Of a stretch of DNA of 9,454 nucleotides, positions 1 through 5,334 are shown one piece after another. The translations under genes were made by a program, and so were the position numbers. The stretch is from JAZKFP01 sp040386355 (GTDB taxonomy: Bacteria; Pseudomonadota; Gammaproteobacteria; Pseudomonadales; UBA6940). The notes below the pieces were generated by a model. It was not told the DNA's origin, made no database searches, and saw only the letters and a list, made by a program, of their open reading frames with translations. The stretch spans positions 1 through 9,454 of the forward strand of contig JAZKFP010000011.1 of the NCBI GenBank assembly GCA_040386355.1, read 5' to 3'. Within the stretch, counting starts at the first letter, position 1. Each line of letters starts with the position of its first letter.

Positions 1-593
1 CTGCCAATGCCCCAAACTTTCTCTAATGGCAACTTCTCTAATATAGCGTTTAAGTCTGCCTCACTCATGCTAGTGAAATCACATACTCCATTAAAATGAG
101 CTTGCTTCTTGGCACAGTGATTTGCGAGCTTAGCTAGTGTCTTAGTGCTTGCAGTACCAACACAAATAGGGAGTCCAGTCCAAAGAAGTACTGTATCTTT
201 AATTAAATGGCCGTAAGCAATAAAGTCCTTGTTAATGCCAGTGACTTCAAGGAAAGATTCATCAATCGAATATATCTCTTGCCTAGGTGCGAATTGCTTA
301 AGTGTTTCCATGAAACGCGTGCTCATGTTGGCGTACAGCTCATAGTTAGATGAAAACGCAATTACGCCCAACTTTTTAGCCTCTTTCTCAACTTCAAACC
401 ATGGCTTACACATATACAGTTCTAATATTGCTTTAGCTTCTTTAGATTGAGCTATCACACAACCATCGTTATTGGAGAGCACAACTATTGGCTTTCCTTT
501 AAGATCAGGTCGCATCACTCGTTCAGATTCAGCATAGAATGAATTTGCGTCTGCAAGCATGAATTTGCGATTATTCAGGTTCGTGGATGACAT
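1..593 (-). CDS. umuC: DNA polymerase V catalytic subunit UmuC, N-terminal part (runs off the window)
   Basis: Y-family translesion polymerase subunit, which with processed UmuD copies past DNA lesions. The frame is open to the left edge, so only about 190 residues are seen and the C-terminal half is missing. Visible motifs: LADANSFYA with the first catalytic Asp, SNNDGCVI in the nucleotide-binding region, YSIDESFLEV with the second metal-binding Asp-Glu pair, and KVWGIG near the window edge, as in the LPxxxVWGIG segment of UmuC. Two starts are possible. ATG at 593 has an AAGG six bases upstream and overlaps the end of umuD by 23 bases. ATG at 560 gives MLADANSFYA, closer to the usual family N-terminus, but has no Shine-Dalgarno and would rely on coupling to umuD. 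I give the longer one, with modest confidence in the start only. The gene forms one operon with umuD. Confidence 0.95.
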   Translation of the reverse strand, partial: MSSTNLNNRKFMLADANSFYAESERVMRPDLKGKPIVVLSNNDGCVIAQSKEAKAILELYMCKPWFEVEKEAKKLGVIAFSSNYELYANMSTRFMETLKQFAPRQEIYSIDESFLEVTGINKDFIAYGHLIKDTVLLWTGLPICVGTASTKTLAKLANHCAKKQAHFNGVCDFTSMSEADLNAILEKLPLEKVWGIG

Positions 594-1164
594 GAGTAAC
601 CTTGCCAAAAATTAACAACTCTTGCCCTTCAGAAAGCACGATTGGCGCATTTTCTGGGTTTTCTGAAAGCAGCTTAACTACTTCACCGCGTTTATAGTAT
701 CTTTTACACATCCATGCCCCATCTAATGCACAAACAACAATGCTATTAGATTTGTACTTAGCTGCACGATTAACAATGAGCGTATCGCCATCAAATATGC
801 CTACGCCTTGCATCGAGTTACCTTCTACTTCAAAGAAGAAAGTAGCTGGCGGGTCAGTAATGTAACGCTCGTTAAGATCTAGGAACTTCTGCTCATAGTC
901 TTGAGCTGGAGATGCAAATCTCGACATTCCCGCAGATACTCTGCCGCTGTAAATTGGTCTGGGTAATTCAGGTGGGTTAGGCAACGGTTGAAGCAGGTTA
1001 TTACTAGCTTTGGAGGTTGCCGCTATCAGCTTTTTGTACTCAGCTAAATAAACAAGCACATCAGGCTTAATGCTCTGAGGCACTCTTATAACTGAGGTCT
1101 TCTCACCAAATGGACTCATTGGCTTCTTAGGCCCAGAGTTTGGTCTTTTTCCACCGTATGACAT
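571..1164 (-). CDS. umuD: UmuD-like autoproteolytic subunit of DNA polymerase V (S24 peptidase)
   Basis: Self-cleaving partner of UmuC. In UmuD, RecA filaments trigger cleavage and the product activates the polymerase. The 197 residues exceed E. coli UmuD (139) because of an N-terminal extension of about 60 residues, rich in Gly, Pro and Lys, with a KTSVIRVP segment; such extensions are known in other proteobacterial UmuD proteins. The S24 core follows: the likely cleavage bond Ala78-Gly79 in VSAGMSRFASPAQDY, matching the Cys-Gly bond of UmuD; nucleophile Ser117 in GNSMQG; DGDTLIV; and the general base Lys154 in WMCKRYY. All key residues are present, so it is probably functional. umuC follows directly. 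No canonical betaproteobacterial or enterobacterial LexA box (CTGT-N8-ACAG) is seen upstream, but other dyads are (1173-1197 and 1256-1270). An S24 repressor is less likely because there is no helix-turn-helix and umuC follows. Confidence 0.93.
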   Translation of the reverse strand: MSYGGKRPNSGPKKPMSPFGEKTSVIRVPQSIKPDVLVYLAEYKKLIAATSKASNNLLQPLPNPPELPRPIYSGRVSAGMSRFASPAQDYEQKFLDLNERYITDPPATFFFEVEGNSMQGVGIFDGDTLIVNRAAKYKSNSIVVCALDGAWMCKRYYKRGEVVKLLSENPENAPIVLSEGQELLIFGKVTHVIHEPE

Positions 1165-1172
1165 ATGACCAA

Positions 1173-1197
1173 CTTGAACTGTGTAACAATGTTCAAG
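1173..1197 (-). promoter_or_regulatory. Inverted repeat upstream of umuD, candidate operator
   Basis: A perfect 7-base inverted repeat, CTTGAAC-N11-GTTCAAG, begins 9 bases before the umuD start codon. The 8-mer ACAATGTT inside it (1186-1193) recurs at 1220-1227, 34 bases further upstream. An AT-rich stretch with a possible -10 (GATAAT on the minus strand) lies just upstream. The position fits a repressor site for the umuDC operon, but the sequence does not match the CTGT-N8-ACAG LexA consensus, so the regulator is unknown. Confidence 0.4.
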
Positions 1198-1255
1198 ATT
1201 ATCATAAATTTAAATTCTTACAATGTTTTTTAAAAATAAATTTTTGGCTGCTCTC

Positions 1256-1270
1256 TGTTCTATTCGAACA
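1256..1270. promoter_or_regulatory. Second dyad in the umuD upstream gap, TGTTC-N5-GAACA
   Basis: A perfect 5-base inverted repeat with a 5-base spacer lies in the 217-base gap between umuD and the small membrane gene. It shares the GAAC/GTTC half-site with the dyad at 1173-1197. It may be a second site for the same protein. Apart from these two dyads I see nothing else in 1165-1381, and no strong terminator. Confidence 0.25.
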
Positions 1271-1381
1271 TTTACTTTTGATTTAAGAGGCTGCGTTAAG
1301 CTTCTCGCTTGAATAATCGATTGGCTGACTACTGAATTTCATGAAAAGATTTACAGTTTAAATTTATAACTAACTTACTAC

Positions 1382-1606
1382 TTAAACTTTATTGTGATTT
1401 TGCAAATAAGCATCTACAAACATAGTTACACTATATGCACAAACAAAGCTTAGTGCAATTATTCCAATTGCAAAAAATTTAATTAATCCACATTGCCAAG
1501 CAATTGATGAAAAAATTGCAATGAATGAAAATATTGAAATAAAAACTGGCACTAATGGTATCGAGCGGCTAATTCGAGATTTGATAACTCTAAATTTTTC
1601 AGACAT
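1382..1606 (-). CDS. Small two-helix inner-membrane protein, unrecognised
   Basis: A 74-residue protein that I cannot assign to a family. A basic N-terminus (KFRVIKSRISR) is followed by two hydrophobic segments, about residues 17-38 and 43-66, so an inner-membrane hairpin is likely. A good ribosome site (AGGGA five bases before ATG) supports this start. The gene begins 18 bases after the stop of the prepilin gene on the same strand, so the two are probably cotranscribed. It may assist the prepilin-like protein in the membrane, but this rests only on position. Confidence 0.7.
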   Translation of the reverse strand: MSEKFRVIKSRISRSIPLVPVFISIFSFIAIFSSIAWQCGLIKFFAIGIIALSFVCAYSVTMFVDAYLQNHNKV

Positions 1607-1624
1607 ATTAGTCCCTAAAATTTA

Positions 1625-2731
1625 TTACCAGCCGACTTTACCAAAAGCATCTTGTAGCTGATTAACGGTAATGAAGGATTCCATATCATCGTTACCCCCC
1701 AAGACATTATCAGCTCCGAATGAAGTAATTGTAAACGCTATGAGACTAGGGTCGGTGACTACATTTATAAAGCCAATGTTACTAGTGTAGATGTAGTTTA
1801 AGCCCCAAGGATCTCTTGTCGTATTAGCTGGCAAGACAGGCAAATTAATTGGGATTGGGTAATTATATGTACCTGCCGATCCCATACGATTCGATATGGA
1901 ATTTGCAATGATGGCATTTTTAATGTTCGATACATCTTCATTAATTTTTGCCCGATAATCTGGAAATGAGCCGCGCACAGTTAATGGCGTTATCAAATCA
2001 GAAGTGCTAAGAGGTAATAAGATGTCATCAAAAGGATTGTTGGTATTTTCGGCGTAATCCTTGATTAAGAAACGACTATCATTATTGGTATTTTCTGATT
2101 CGTCAGCACCCACTGGTAAAGGTTTTTGCGTGCCATCTCTGCCATATGATCCATTGCCATTATTACCATGTGAAACAATGATTGCAACTGCTGAACACGG
2201 ATTATAGTTACCACCTACTGGTGTGCAATCATTAGACTGGTTGCCAACTACAGGCAATCTTGAGAAAGTGGATATTGCCCCTTTTAAGCCAGCAATTGTT
2301 TGTGCATTGGTATTAGTTGCTGATAAGGTAACTTGATAGGTGAAACGATTGTAATACCCATCAGTTGCATTTTCATCAGTCAAACCTAGACTTGCAAAAG
2401 GAACAATTCCTGTTGATACAGCGCCATTGATAACAGTGCCTGTACATGTTCCTAAAAGCGGTGCTTCTACGCCATAACCTGCTACCCCTTCGGCAATCGT
2501 AGGTACTGCTGGACAAGGTAAGCGATTATTACGAGTGATGTAGTTGACAATTGCCAATTTAATTAAATCTTCTTTCTGCTTAGTAGCAGATATTCTGGTT
2601 TGCTGAATTTGAGCGTTACCCACCCCAAAAATTGCACTGAGTAATAAACCAATAATGACCAGCACTACAGCCATCTCAACCAAGGTAAAACCTTTATGTT
2701 TGGTACGAGTTTTGTGATTAGTAATTGTCAT
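1625..2731 (-). CDS. Type IV prepilin-like protein with two GspG-like modules
   Basis: Predicted pseudopilin or minor pilin, processed by prepilin peptidase at the inner membrane. From ATG at 2731 the protein has 368 residues: a basic 14-residue leader ending KHKG, cleavage before Phe15, Glu at mature position 5 (FTLVEMAVVLVIIGLLLSA) and one N-terminal membrane helix. A helix and NRLPCPA follow (about 50-74), then DGYYNRFTY (124-132) and VSHGNNGNGS (186-195). A second helix (263-284), DPWGLNYIY (307-315) and TSFGADNVLGGNDD (336-349) resemble the calcium-binding end of the secretion pseudopilin GspG. The frame stays open upstream to GTG at 2812 (395 residues, also ATG at 2752). No start has a clear Shine-Dalgarno, and I chose 2731 because it gives a normal leader. 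It appears to head an operon with the small membrane protein. No other pilus or secretion genes are in view, so its machine is elsewhere. Confidence 0.85.
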   Translation of the reverse strand: MTITNHKTRTKHKGFTLVEMAVVLVIIGLLLSAIFGVGNAQIQQTRISATKQKEDLIKLAIVNYITRNNRLPCPAVPTIAEGVAGYGVEAPLLGTCTGTVINGAVSTGIVPFASLGLTDENATDGYYNRFTYQVTLSATNTNAQTIAGLKGAISTFSRLPVVGNQSNDCTPVGGNYNPCSAVAIIVSHGNNGNGSYGRDGTQKPLPVGADESENTNNDSRFLIKDYAENTNNPFDDILLPLSTSDLITPLTVRGSFPDYRAKINEDVSNIKNAIIANSISNRMGSAGTYNYPIPINLPVLPANTTRDPWGLNYIYTSNIGFINVVTDPSLIAFTITSFGADNVLGGNDDMESFITVNQLQDAFGKVGW

Positions 2732-2833
2732 ATTTTGCAAATCATAATTCATTTTTTGATTTTTTCTGAATCTTACCTGCCTGGATGAAAAATTAGCTTG
2801 AATTTTTTTCACATTTTACTTAGTAAATCATGG

Positions 2834-2862
2834 ACTAAATTTTGAGAATCCGTTTATGTGAA
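2834..2862 (-). promoter_or_regulatory. Possible promoter of the prepilin operon
   Basis: On the minus strand, TTCACA (2857-2862) and TTTAGT (2834-2839) are 17 bases apart, matching the sigma-70 -35 and -10 consensus at 5 and 4 of 6 positions. The tandem repeat at 2868-2888 lies immediately upstream of the -35, the usual place for an activator. In AT-rich DNA such matches arise by chance, so this is tentative. Confidence 0.3.
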
Positions 2863-2867
2863 TGGTC

Positions 2868-2888
2868 TACCTTTACCCAACCTTAACA
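2868..2888 (-). promoter_or_regulatory. Tandem AAGGT repeat upstream of the prepilin gene (copy 1)
   Basis: On the minus strand this reads GTTAAGGT then GGGTAAAGGT, two similar half-sites about one helical turn apart. A 19 of 21 match to this stretch lies at 3678-3698 upstream of the 152-residue gene in the same orientation. Direct repeats with 10-11 base spacing are typical sites of OmpR/PhoB-family response regulators. Family membership of the regulator is inference. Confidence 0.5.
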
Positions 2889-2898
2889 AAACATAATA

Positions 2899-2928
2899 AT
2901 TGTTCGACAGTTTGTGACGATTTGTGAC
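2899..2928. repeat. Three tandem 10-base repeats (TTTGTGAC type)
   Basis: Two exact copies of TTTGTGAC follow each other at a 10-base period (units 2909-2918 and 2919-2928), with a degenerate third unit at 2899-2908. They sit directly upstream of the AAGGT repeat and in phase with the DNA helix, so they look like a second set of regulator sites of the prepilin promoter. Confidence 0.45.
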
Positions 2929-3019
2929 TATCTGTTGTGTATACTTTAGATAAGTAATTACTTGATAAATTTGATTGTTTATAATCTGACTAGTGGATCA
3001 TAAATGTTTCTTTATTAAG

Positions 3020-3045
3020 GACTATAAAAACTCTTTTTATGAGTC
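3020..3045. terminator. AT-rich stem-loop between the 152-residue gene and the prepilin gene
   Basis: GACTATAAAAA, loop CTC, then TTTTTATGAGTC forms a stem of about 11 base pairs with one bulged base. It lies about 40 bases after the stop of the 152-residue gene on the minus strand. There is little G+C and no U-run beyond the stem, so it is at best a weak terminator. I see no gene in 2813-3085. Confidence 0.3.
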
Positions 3046-3085
3046 GTCAAATTATCAGTTTATTTAATGACTAATTTAATTCCTA

Positions 3086-3544
3086 TCAAATTCCTTCAAT
3101 AATTAAACATTTGCCACATGCCGCCAATTTATGCATTTCCCCAATCATAAAATGTAATGTTTCGATCATGTCGGACTTTAGTTGCTCAGCATTATACAAA
3201 TTGGTTTTAAAGTACATGTCGCTTGGGTCACAAAAGTACTCTAATTCTTTACTGAAATAATTTAATGGTGTCCTTGCTAGTTGCCACTCCCACATTAATA
3301 ATTTTGAAGAAAAATCATAAATTTCAGTTGGATTTACCAACTGGATAAAGGCATGAGGATCAAATGGTGAATAGCTTTGAGTTATGCCACAATATGCACT
3401 AAGTAGATCTTCTGACAACTCAATAAATATGCTCCCCCTCAACATTTCTACATCAGGCCACGGCTGCTCAAAGGGCAAATCAACCTGACAAAACCTGATA
3501 TATGGCCCTTTGTTTTTAACAATGTTACGTCCAAATACTGCCAT
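3086..3544 (-). CDS. Unrecognised 152-residue protein
   Basis: I do not recognise a family. The protein looks soluble, with no signal peptide or membrane segment. It is rich in aromatic residues and has clustered Pro and Trp (LPFEQPWPDVEM). The C-terminal 40 residues look helical (KSDMIETLHFMIGEMHKLAACG). The start at 3544 is preceded by AAAGA about 9 bases upstream, a moderate ribosome site. It stands alone: 273 bases separate it from the next start on the left and 420 bases from the TGA-interrupted gene on the right. Its upstream region shares a tandem repeat with the prepilin promoter (3678-3698), so a link to prepilin expression is possible but unproven. The open frame of 152 codons in AT-rich DNA makes it very probably a real gene. 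Confidence 0.75.
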   Translation of the reverse strand: MAVFGRNIVKNKGPYIRFCQVDLPFEQPWPDVEMLRGSIFIELSEDLLSAYCGITQSYSPFDPHAFIQLVNPTEIYDFSSKLLMWEWQLARTPLNYFSKELEYFCDPSDMYFKTNLYNAEQLKSDMIETLHFMIGEMHKLAACGKCLIIEGI

Positions 3545-3605
3545 AATATTTATCTTTAAAAGCTGGAATTTTTTCGATTATTAATCTTTATTTTGTTCAT
3601 AAGCT

Positions 3606-3634
3606 ATTTCATTGATTAACATTTTTTATGTAAA
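3606..3634 (-). promoter_or_regulatory. Possible promoter of the 152-residue gene
   Basis: On the minus strand, TTTACA (3629-3634) and TGAAAT (3606-3611) are separated by 17 bases, matching the sigma-70 hexamers at 5 and 4 of 6 positions. This would leave a leader of about 55 bases before the ATG at 3544. The GC-rich palindrome at 3646-3664 lies just upstream of the -35. Confidence 0.3.
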
Positions 3635-3645
3635 GCCTTGATTTA

Positions 3646-3664
3646 GTGCGCACTGACTGCGCAC
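3646..3664. promoter_or_regulatory. Perfect GC-rich palindrome GTGCGCA-N5-TGCGCAC
   Basis: Seven-base perfect arms around CTGAC stand out in otherwise AT-rich DNA. Its place between the tandem repeat (3678-3708) and the possible promoter of the 152-residue gene suggests an operator for a dimeric regulator. It could also fold as a hairpin in RNA, but no U-run follows on either strand, so a terminator is unlikely. Confidence 0.4.
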
Positions 3665-3677
3665 CCCAGCTTACAAT

Positions 3678-3708
3678 TACCTTTACCCCACCTTGACAAA
3701 CCTTAACA
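3678..3708 (-). promoter_or_regulatory. Tandem AAGGT repeat upstream of the 152-residue gene (copy 2)
   Basis: On the minus strand three half-sites follow each other, GTTAAGGT, TTGTCAAGGT and GGGGTAAAGGT, at 10-11 base spacing. Positions 3678-3698 match 2868-2888 at 19 of 21 bases in the same orientation relative to the downstream gene. This suggests a shared response-regulator-type activator or repressor of both genes. Confidence 0.5.
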
Positions 3709-3822
3709 TCCAAACTCCACACTAACCATACTTACCACAATTAATTTTTAGCTTCAGGCATCATTAGAAATATCTCTGATTACTGACGTATTGCTAATGT
3801 TTGTTAACTTGCTTATTCGTGG

Positions 3823-3846
3823 AGACCGCATTGGATACGGTCTTTT
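3823..3846 (+). terminator. Stem-loop followed by a short T-run
   Basis: AGACCG and CGGTCT pair around a 9-base loop that can itself form two more pairs, and TTT follows on the plus strand. This looks like a small intrinsic terminator for a plus-strand transcript, yet no plus-strand gene is seen. An untracked small RNA ending here is possible. In the rest of the gap 3709-3964 I note only a weak hairpin at 3909-3925 (GCACTTT/AAAGTGC) after the TGA-interrupted gene, and two copies of CTCGAACT at 3933-3940 and 3945-3952. Confidence 0.25.
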
Positions 3847-3964
3847 GAGTGTAACCGAAGTAGTAACTTAAAACGTAACTATGATGTAATCTTTGCGAAC
3901 CAGCGAGCGCACTTTAAAAAAGTGCCATTAGCCTCGAACTATTGCTCGAACTTTTTTGATTGAT

Positions 3965-4465
3965 TTAAGGGTGTTTTAAATTCATGGATAAGTCTTGTAA
4001 CTGTGCGATATTAAATCCGTAAGGTTCGAATTGAATAGGTTGATTATTCATATTAAGAATCATGGCTGCATGTTCTATAGCAGCTTTAATTGAAGCAATT
4101 ACTTGGGTTTTATTAAACCTGAATAATTTCAATTCTTGCTTAGTGTTATTAGTTTGTGTTGATAAAGCAAAATTATAAACGCTAGTGTTTGGAACTTCCC
4201 AAATTAGATTTGCTTGCTCTTGATAAACCTCAATTCCTTCTGATGCCCCAATACATCAAGCTTCACCACATTCACAAGTTACAACGTTGAATTTACCCTG
4301 TTGGTTCCAGCAAGCAATTAACTCAGTTAAATCAATCACGCTGTCTGGTGATATATTCACTTCGTTGATGTAAACAGATTGCTTGAGCAATAACGCACCA
4401 GGCTGCGAAGACTCGCCACGCGCTTTTAAAGAAAACTTCAATTCAAAATAATCAGTCTTATTCAT
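3965..4465 (-). pseudogene. 166-codon gene interrupted by one in-frame TGA inside a cysteine motif
   Basis: From ATG at 4465 the frame encodes 69 residues to a TGA at 4256-4258, then stays open in the same frame for 96 further codons to TAA at 3965. That much open frame without a start in AT-rich DNA is unlikely by chance. The two halves join across a motif: CECGEA before the TGA and CIGASEGIEV after it, giving CxCGxxXCxG, where X is the TGA. I have the impression of proteins with CxCGxxGCxG followed by an EG[IV]xV segment and a Trp a dozen residues on (here LIWEVP), but cannot verify this. The simplest explanation is a GGA (Gly) or GAA (Glu) codon changed to a stop, making a young pseudogene. 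Readthrough, selenocysteine or a sequencing error are alternatives. The function of an intact version is unknown; four Cys/His-like ligands could bind metal. No Shine-Dalgarno is clear before the ATG. Confidence 0.65.
4256..4465 (-). CDS. 69-residue N-terminal product of the TGA-interrupted gene
   Basis: This is what is made if the TGA acts as a normal stop: a 69-residue peptide ending TCECGEA, cut off just after two of the three cysteines of the motif. TGA is used as an ordinary stop by other genes in this window (for example at 5472, 5825 and 6166), so termination here is the expected outcome. I regard it as a fragment of the longer gene at 3965-4465 rather than an independent small protein. 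Confidence 0.5.
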   Translation of the reverse strand: MNKTDYFELKFSLKARGESSQPGALLLKQSVYINEVNISPDSVIDLTELIACWNQQGKFNVVTCECGEA

Positions 4466-4655
4466 AATTATAATTTCAGATAACTTAAATAAACTAACTG
4501 TTCATTGTACATTTTAAAAAGAGCTGTTTGGCGCTAACTACACCGCTAACTAATCAGCTTCAATTTTACGTTCTATATAATTTCTACGCTCAATCCTCAC
4601 CGTAATATCATCCCTATACACTGGATAAAGTTTGTAGTTCTTATAGGCCAAAAGA

Positions 4656-5327
4656 CTACATAGCGTTTGTAAATTTATTTAGCGATTGTTTTAAAATGCC
4701 ACTCTTACCTTTCACACCAACTATACGCTTAATAGATTTAACAGGGTGTAATGGTATAAATACATTGTTCTCGGTAGTCGTGCCAGTCAAAGTGCTTAAA
4801 ATAGGCCTTACACGCTCGGTAGTCGTGCCAGTCAAATGACTCACTGGCTCGATAGTCGAGCTTGCACTGGCTCGATAGTCGTGCCGCTCACTTTTTTTTA
4901 TTGGTGGCTTACGTCTTTGTGTTGGTGGCAATGCACAAAGTGAATAAGCACCACGTGGATATGTTTTAGAATTAACATCAAGCCCCACATAGTTTGTAAT
5001 ATTGTGCCACGTCAATGCGTATAAATTAGGGCCAATATTTAAACCACCAAACTTGGTATGAAATATTAAGCCCCGCTCTATTAGCTCACGGCAAGCTTTA
5101 CGATTGTTTTCGTCGCAAGTCCACCCTTGGTTATAAAGCCATTGTTTTGCAAGATGCAAATGCCCGTTGTTATTACCATTGTGTTGGCGCATGAGTGCAA
5201 ACAACAAAGCCTTAGCTTTATCACTAGCACCCATAAAACTAATGCTATCTTGCACCACCCAAGGTATGGCCGAATAACCACCTGTAATATTTTCGGGTCT
5301 TTGTTGTTTTTTGTTAAGCCTTGCCAT
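4656..5327 (-). CDS. Winged-helix, replication-initiator-like protein with iterons in its coding sequence
   Basis: A 223-residue protein. Residues about 18-110 (from YSAIPWVVQDSISFMG through LFALMRQHNGNNNG to NLYALTWHNI) resemble a winged-helix module common in proteobacterial islands and prophages; I know no experimentally proven role. Residues about 145-187 are Thr/Ser-rich and are encoded by four copies of a 15-17 base repeat (4770-4890), read in two different frames, so conservation is at DNA level. The C-terminus (188-223) is basic (KSIKRIVGVKGKSG). DNA-binding head, internal iterons and adjoining AT-rich DNA parallel the lambda O gene and origin, so I infer a replication initiator of the island. 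A transcription factor is the alternative. It is the last gene of the alpA operon, starting 7 bases after the 46-residue gene, with no clear Shine-Dalgarno, so coupling is likely. An A8 run precedes the repeats. Confidence 0.8.
   Translation of the reverse strand: MARLNKKQQRPENITGGYSAIPWVVQDSISFMGASDKAKALLFALMRQHNGNNNGHLHLAKQWLYNQGWTCDENNRKACRELIERGLIFHTKFGGLNIGPNLYALTWHNITNYVGLDVNSKTYPRGAYSLCALPPTQRRKPPIKKSERHDYRASASSTIEPVSHLTGTTTERVRPILSTLTGTTTENNVFIPLHPVKSIKRIVGVKGKSGILKQSLNKFTNAM
4770..4890. repeat. Four iteron-like repeats inside the initiator-like gene
   Basis: Plus-strand copies: CTCGGTAGTCGTGCC at 4770 and 4815 (identical over 22 bases), CTCGATAGTCGAGC at 4848, and CTCGATAGTCGTGCC at 4871. 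Copies 3 and 4 share 17 bases including the left flank CACTGG. Starts are 45, 33 and 23 bases apart. Each copy is an imperfect palindrome (GGCaCGA-CTA-TCGaGCC), and the third is perfect over six base pairs (GCTCGA-CTA-TCGAGC). The fourth copy is read in a different frame from the other three, so the DNA, not the peptide, is conserved. This fits protein-binding iterons or a replication origin. Confidence 0.75.
4892..4899 (-). other. A8 run, possible slippage site
   Basis: On the coding strand eight A residues are followed by GTGAGC and then by the fourth palindromic repeat, which could form a hairpin 6 bases downstream. A -1 slip would read AAG TGA and stop at once, giving a protein of about 145 residues that ends after the winged-helix region. 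The arrangement recalls dnaX, but an A8 run in an AT-rich genome can be accidental. Confidence 0.3.
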
Positions 5328-5334
5328 TGATCAA

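Noticed and set aside
1243..1269. TTTTGGC followed after 13 bases by ATTCGAAC, resembling the tRNA-Ser end at 9401-9428 as a second attachment site
   Set aside because: Only the two short ends match; the acceptor and T-stem bases between them differ completely, so chance or an unrelated dyad is more likely.
3797..3871. 24-codon plus-strand open frame
   Set aside because: Short, without a ribosome site, and it contains the hairpin at 3823-3843; not distinguishable from chance.
4225..4262. Selenocysteine insertion element after the TGA at 4256-4258
   Set aside because: The only pairing is a 5-base stem that includes the TGA itself; the size, distance and loop do not fit a bacterial SECIS hairpin.
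4550..4648. Minus-strand frame ending at 4550 that encodes a basic Tyr/Arg-rich peptide (VYRDDITVRIERRNYIERK)
   Set aside because: It has no ATG or ribosome site and overlaps the end of the initiator-like gene; it might be a gene remnant but cannot be supported. The rest of 4466-4655 shows only GCTAAC twice at 12-base spacing.
5081..5330. Open frames antisense or out of frame within the initiator-like gene
   Set aside because: They overlap a well-supported gene, lack ribosome sites and have no protein-like composition.
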